From positions 1 to 15,423 of the forward strand of contig JAGCBE010000457.1 in NCBI GenBank assembly GCA_017652345.1: DNA of 15,423 bases. Reading direction: 5' to 3'. The position numbers were made by a program, and so were the translations under genes. Numbering within the stretch: position 1 is the stretch's first letter; each line of letters opens with the position of its first letter. The notes beneath the pieces were generated by a model. That model was not told the DNA's origin. It ran no database searches and saw nothing but the letters and a program-made list of their open reading frames with translations. Source of the DNA: Methanobrevibacter sp. (GTDB lineage: Archaea > Methanobacteriota > Methanobacteria > Methanobacteriales > Methanobacteriaceae). This document shows, one piece after another, positions 13,770 to 15,423 of the stretch.

Positions 13770-14144
13770 TTACCGAAAATTAAATTTTAAACTTTTCATT
13801 TTTTATTTAATTTTTTTTACTTATTTTTTCTATTTTTTCTATTTTTTATTCTAATTTATTTTTCAAATAATCTTATTTTTATGCCTTATTTTTTAATAAT
13901 TTTCCAATAATTTTTTTCTTCAATTATATTAATTTTAGGCATGATAATTTTGATAGTTATCATTTTAAAATTGATTTAATTAAATGATTTTTAATTAATT
14001 CTAATACTTATCTAATTTTTACAGTATGATGTTTGCATATATCTACATCTAAGCATATTAAAAGCCAATTTTATTAAAAAAATAATATTTAAATAATTTA
14101 ACTATAATATATTATACTGTTTAAAAAAACTAATGAGGCATAAA
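13770..14144. other. 375-nt gene-free region before the mrp-type gene
   Basis: T-rich tracts just after the adhesin stop may terminate transcription, but only a weak hairpin is present. ATGATAA/TTATCAT (13941-13963, 9-nt spacer) and the palindrome TTTAATTAAA (13975-13984) lie in the middle. TTTAAATA (14088-14095) is a good TATA box and would start transcription near 14117, giving a short leader of about 28 nt. Confidence 0.6.
14088..14095 (+). promoter_or_regulatory. TATA box of the mrp-type gene
   Basis: TTTAAATA, about 57 nt before the start codon. Confidence 0.4.
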
Positions 14145-15014
14145 ATGGCAAATAATGGACATGGACATCATGGAGCTGCAAATTTAACTCCTGAACAACA
14201 GAAGCAAATGATCGAACAGGAATTAAGGCTCTTTGAACATATGAAAAATATCAAATACAAAATAGCTGTTATGAGTGGAAAAGGTGGAGTAGGTAAATCC
14301 ACAGTAGCTGCTAACCTAGCAGAAGCTTTCCAGAAAAAAGGATTATTAACTGGTATACTTGATGCAGACATCCACGGACCAAACATTCCTAAGATGTTAG
14401 GGGTTGAAGGTAAGGATGTAATGATTGAACATGGAGAAATGATTCCTGTAATGAGCAATAATGGAATCAAGGTCATGTCAATGGGATTTTTAATCGAATC
14501 CAATGATACTCCAATCATTTGGAGAGGTCCTCAAAAATCAGGATCAATCAAGCAGTTCATGGCAGACACTGCATGGGGAGACCTTGATGTCTTGATTATT
14601 GACAATCCTCCTGGAACTGGTGACGAACCGTTGACTGTGCTTCAGGCATTGCCTAATGTTGATGCAGTCATTATGGTAACCACACCGAATAGCCTATCAC
14701 AGGAAGATGTATTGAAATGTGTAGGTATGGTAAAGATGTTAAATATTGAGGATATTGGACTAATTGAGAACATGTCCTATTACGTATGTCCTCATTGCGG
14801 TGAGAAAACCAACATATTCGGTGAGTCTCAAGGGGAAAAATTTGCAAATGATATGGGAGTTGTTTATTTAGGCAATTTGCCTTTAACTGAACAGGTTCCG
14901 GAATCTGCAAATCAGGACAGCACTATGGTAAATAGTTATGCTGATTCTGAAGTCAGTCAAAAGTTTTCAGAAATAATTGACAATATAAAATTAGCATTTT
15001 TAGATGATGAATAA
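14145..15014 (+). CDS. Mrp/ApbC family Fe-S cluster carrier ATPase
   Basis: A 289-residue P-loop ATPase of the Mrp/ApbC (NBP35-like) family, a cytoplasmic dimer that holds and delivers Fe-S clusters to apoproteins. The deviant Walker A motif GKGGVGKST is at 45-53, DADIHGPNIPKMLG at about 73-86 is the family's switch segment, and IDNPPGTGD (142-150) is the switch II/Walker B region. The cluster-bridging CPHC (C215, C218) is present. The four-Cys N-terminus of eukaryotic Nbp35 is missing; instead there is a short NGHGHHG segment that might bind metal. Start: GAGG at 14135-14138 fits the ATG at 14145; the ATG at 14133 overlaps that site. It stands alone with its own TATA box and terminator. Demand for Fe-S clusters is high in methanogens. 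Confidence 0.9.
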   Translation: MANNGHGHHGAANLTPEQQKQMIEQELRLFEHMKNIKYKIAVMSGKGGVGKSTVAANLAEAFQKKGLLTGILDADIHGPNIPKMLGVEGKDVMIEHGEMIPVMSNNGIKVMSMGFLIESNDTPIIWRGPQKSGSIKQFMADTAWGDLDVLIIDNPPGTGDEPLTVLQALPNVDAVIMVTTPNSLSQEDVLKCVGMVKMLNIEDIGLIENMSYYVCPHCGEKTNIFGESQGEKFANDMGVVYLGNLPLTEQVPESANQDSTMVNSYADSEVSQKFSEIIDNIKLAFLDDE

Positions 15015-15046
15015 TCAATTCAATCATCTTTTTCTATTCTATTTTT
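15002..15046 (+). terminator. Hairpin plus T-tract spanning the mrp-type stop codon
   Basis: AGATGATGAAT (15002-15012) pairs with ATTC and ATCATCT (15018-15021 and 15023-15029) with one bulged A, loop AATCA, followed by T-rich DNA. The TAA at 15012-15014 lies at the top of the stem. Confidence 0.55.
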
Positions 15047-15186
15047 TTCTATTTTTTATTATTCTTTTTTTATTATTCTTTTTTTAATTTTAATTTTTTC
15101 TTTTTTTTAATCATTATTTAATTTAATTAAGTATTTTTAAACGATTAATAATCAAATAAGTGTTTTTTAAAACAGATTAAGATAAT

Positions 15187-15194
15187 TTTATATA
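15187..15194 (+). promoter_or_regulatory. TATA box of the probable carbonic anhydrase gene
   Basis: TTTATATA, matching box A; it predicts transcription from about 15217 and a leader of about 118 nt. Confidence 0.5.
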
Positions 15195-15218
15195 GTTTAG
15201 AAAACAAACATTAATATG

Positions 15219-15313
15219 TAAAATTGTATGGTTTTTTAATCAATTTTATGCTTTAAAAATCAATTTAAAGACTATGATTATAAGTTATAAAAATAAATTA
15301 TCTTTTTAGTCTT
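15219..15313 (+). promoter_or_regulatory. Structured leader with three potential hairpins
   Basis: TAAAATTG/CAATTTTA (15219-15248), CTTTAAA/TTTAAAG (15251-15270, 6-nt loop) and AAGACTA/TAGTCTT (15268-15313) lie one after another between the predicted transcription start and the Shine-Dalgarno at 15324. The second and third share bases 15268-15270 and so compete slightly. No known riboswitch class is recognised. Confidence 0.35.
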
Positions 15314-15334
15314 AAGGTATTTAGAGGTGTTTGT

Positions 15335-15423
15335 ATGACTATATTGGATGGTATTTTAGAAGATAACAAGAAATTTGTCGAAAACTTTGAAGGAGAGGAA
15401 ATGTCTCACCATGCACAAAAGAA
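15335..15423 (+). CDS. Probable beta-class carbonic anhydrase, N-terminal fragment
   Basis: Only 29 complete codons are in the window; the gene runs off the right edge. The start MTILDGILEDNKKFVENF, then a His pair and HAQK, resembles the N-terminus of archaeal beta-class carbonic anhydrases, in which a short helix with 'NxxF' precedes the first zinc-binding Cys segment. The zinc ligands lie beyond the edge, so the call rests on N-terminal resemblance only. The enzyme would interconvert CO2 and bicarbonate, useful to a CO2-reducing methanogen. Start: GAGGTG at 15324-15329 is 11 nt before the ATG, matching the window's usual spacing. It has its own TATA box and a leader with several hairpins. 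Confidence 0.5.
   Translation, partial: MTILDGILEDNKKFVENFEGEEMSHHAQK

Larger units (their letters stand above)
15015..15334. other. 320-nt gene-free region before the last gene
   Basis: Begins with the terminator, then strong T-tracts containing a 14-bp unit ATTATTCTTTTTTT in exact tandem (15058-15071 and 15072-15085). The TATA box and structured leader of the next gene fill the rest. Confidence 0.7.

Noticed and set aside
14133..14144. ATG at 14133 as the start of the mrp-type gene
   Set aside because: It overlaps the GAGG that serves the ATG at 14145 and has no ribosome site of its own.

Overview
The window reads as a piece of a methanogen chromosome of the Methanobacteriales, most like Methanobrevibacter. 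Base composition is very AT-rich, with T-tract-rich intergenic DNA. Promoters look archaeal (TTTATATA-type TATA boxes). One surface protein carries what look like pseudomurein-binding repeats, a hallmark of this order. All genes are on the + strand. This assignment is inference; no 16S or mcr marker is present.

Layout: (1) 2-2047, a heavy-metal P1B-type ATPase, open at the left edge, with a histidine-rich tail. (2) 2238-2630, a small C_GCAxxG_C_C redox protein. (3) 2871-8472, a five-gene nickel/peptide-class ABC transporter (binding protein, two permeases, two ATPases). Its promoter has two inverted repeats, GTAATAC-N14-GTATTAC and a one-mismatch copy, placed on either side of the TATA box and with the 28-bp geometry of NikR operators. 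I therefore read the operon as NikABCDE nickel uptake; methanogens need nickel for F430, hydrogenases and CODH. (4) 8738-9352, an iron-sulfur flavoprotein-like FMN protein. (5) 9487-13769, two surface proteins: a membrane-anchored Ser/Gly/Asp stalk with a dense block of N-glycosylation sequons, and a large adhesin-like protein with six Ig-like repeats, two probable pseudomurein-binding repeats and a C-terminal transglutaminase-type Cys-His-Asp domain. (6) 14145-15014, an Mrp/ApbC-type Fe-S carrier ATPase. (7) From 15335, the start of a probable beta-class carbonic anhydrase.

Together the genes cover metal homeostasis (export, nickel import, Fe-S assembly and redox), cell-surface attachment or wall remodelling, and CO2/bicarbonate supply. 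They do not form one pathway; only the transporter genes are a clear operon.

Points most worth a second look: the NikR-like operator architecture; intrinsic-terminator-like hairpins at most gene ends, several overlapping the stop codon; the adhesin, whose well-placed Shine-Dalgarno faces ATT rather than ATG, GTG or TTG; and the adhesin's domain combination. No tRNA, rRNA, CRISPR array or insertion sequence was seen.
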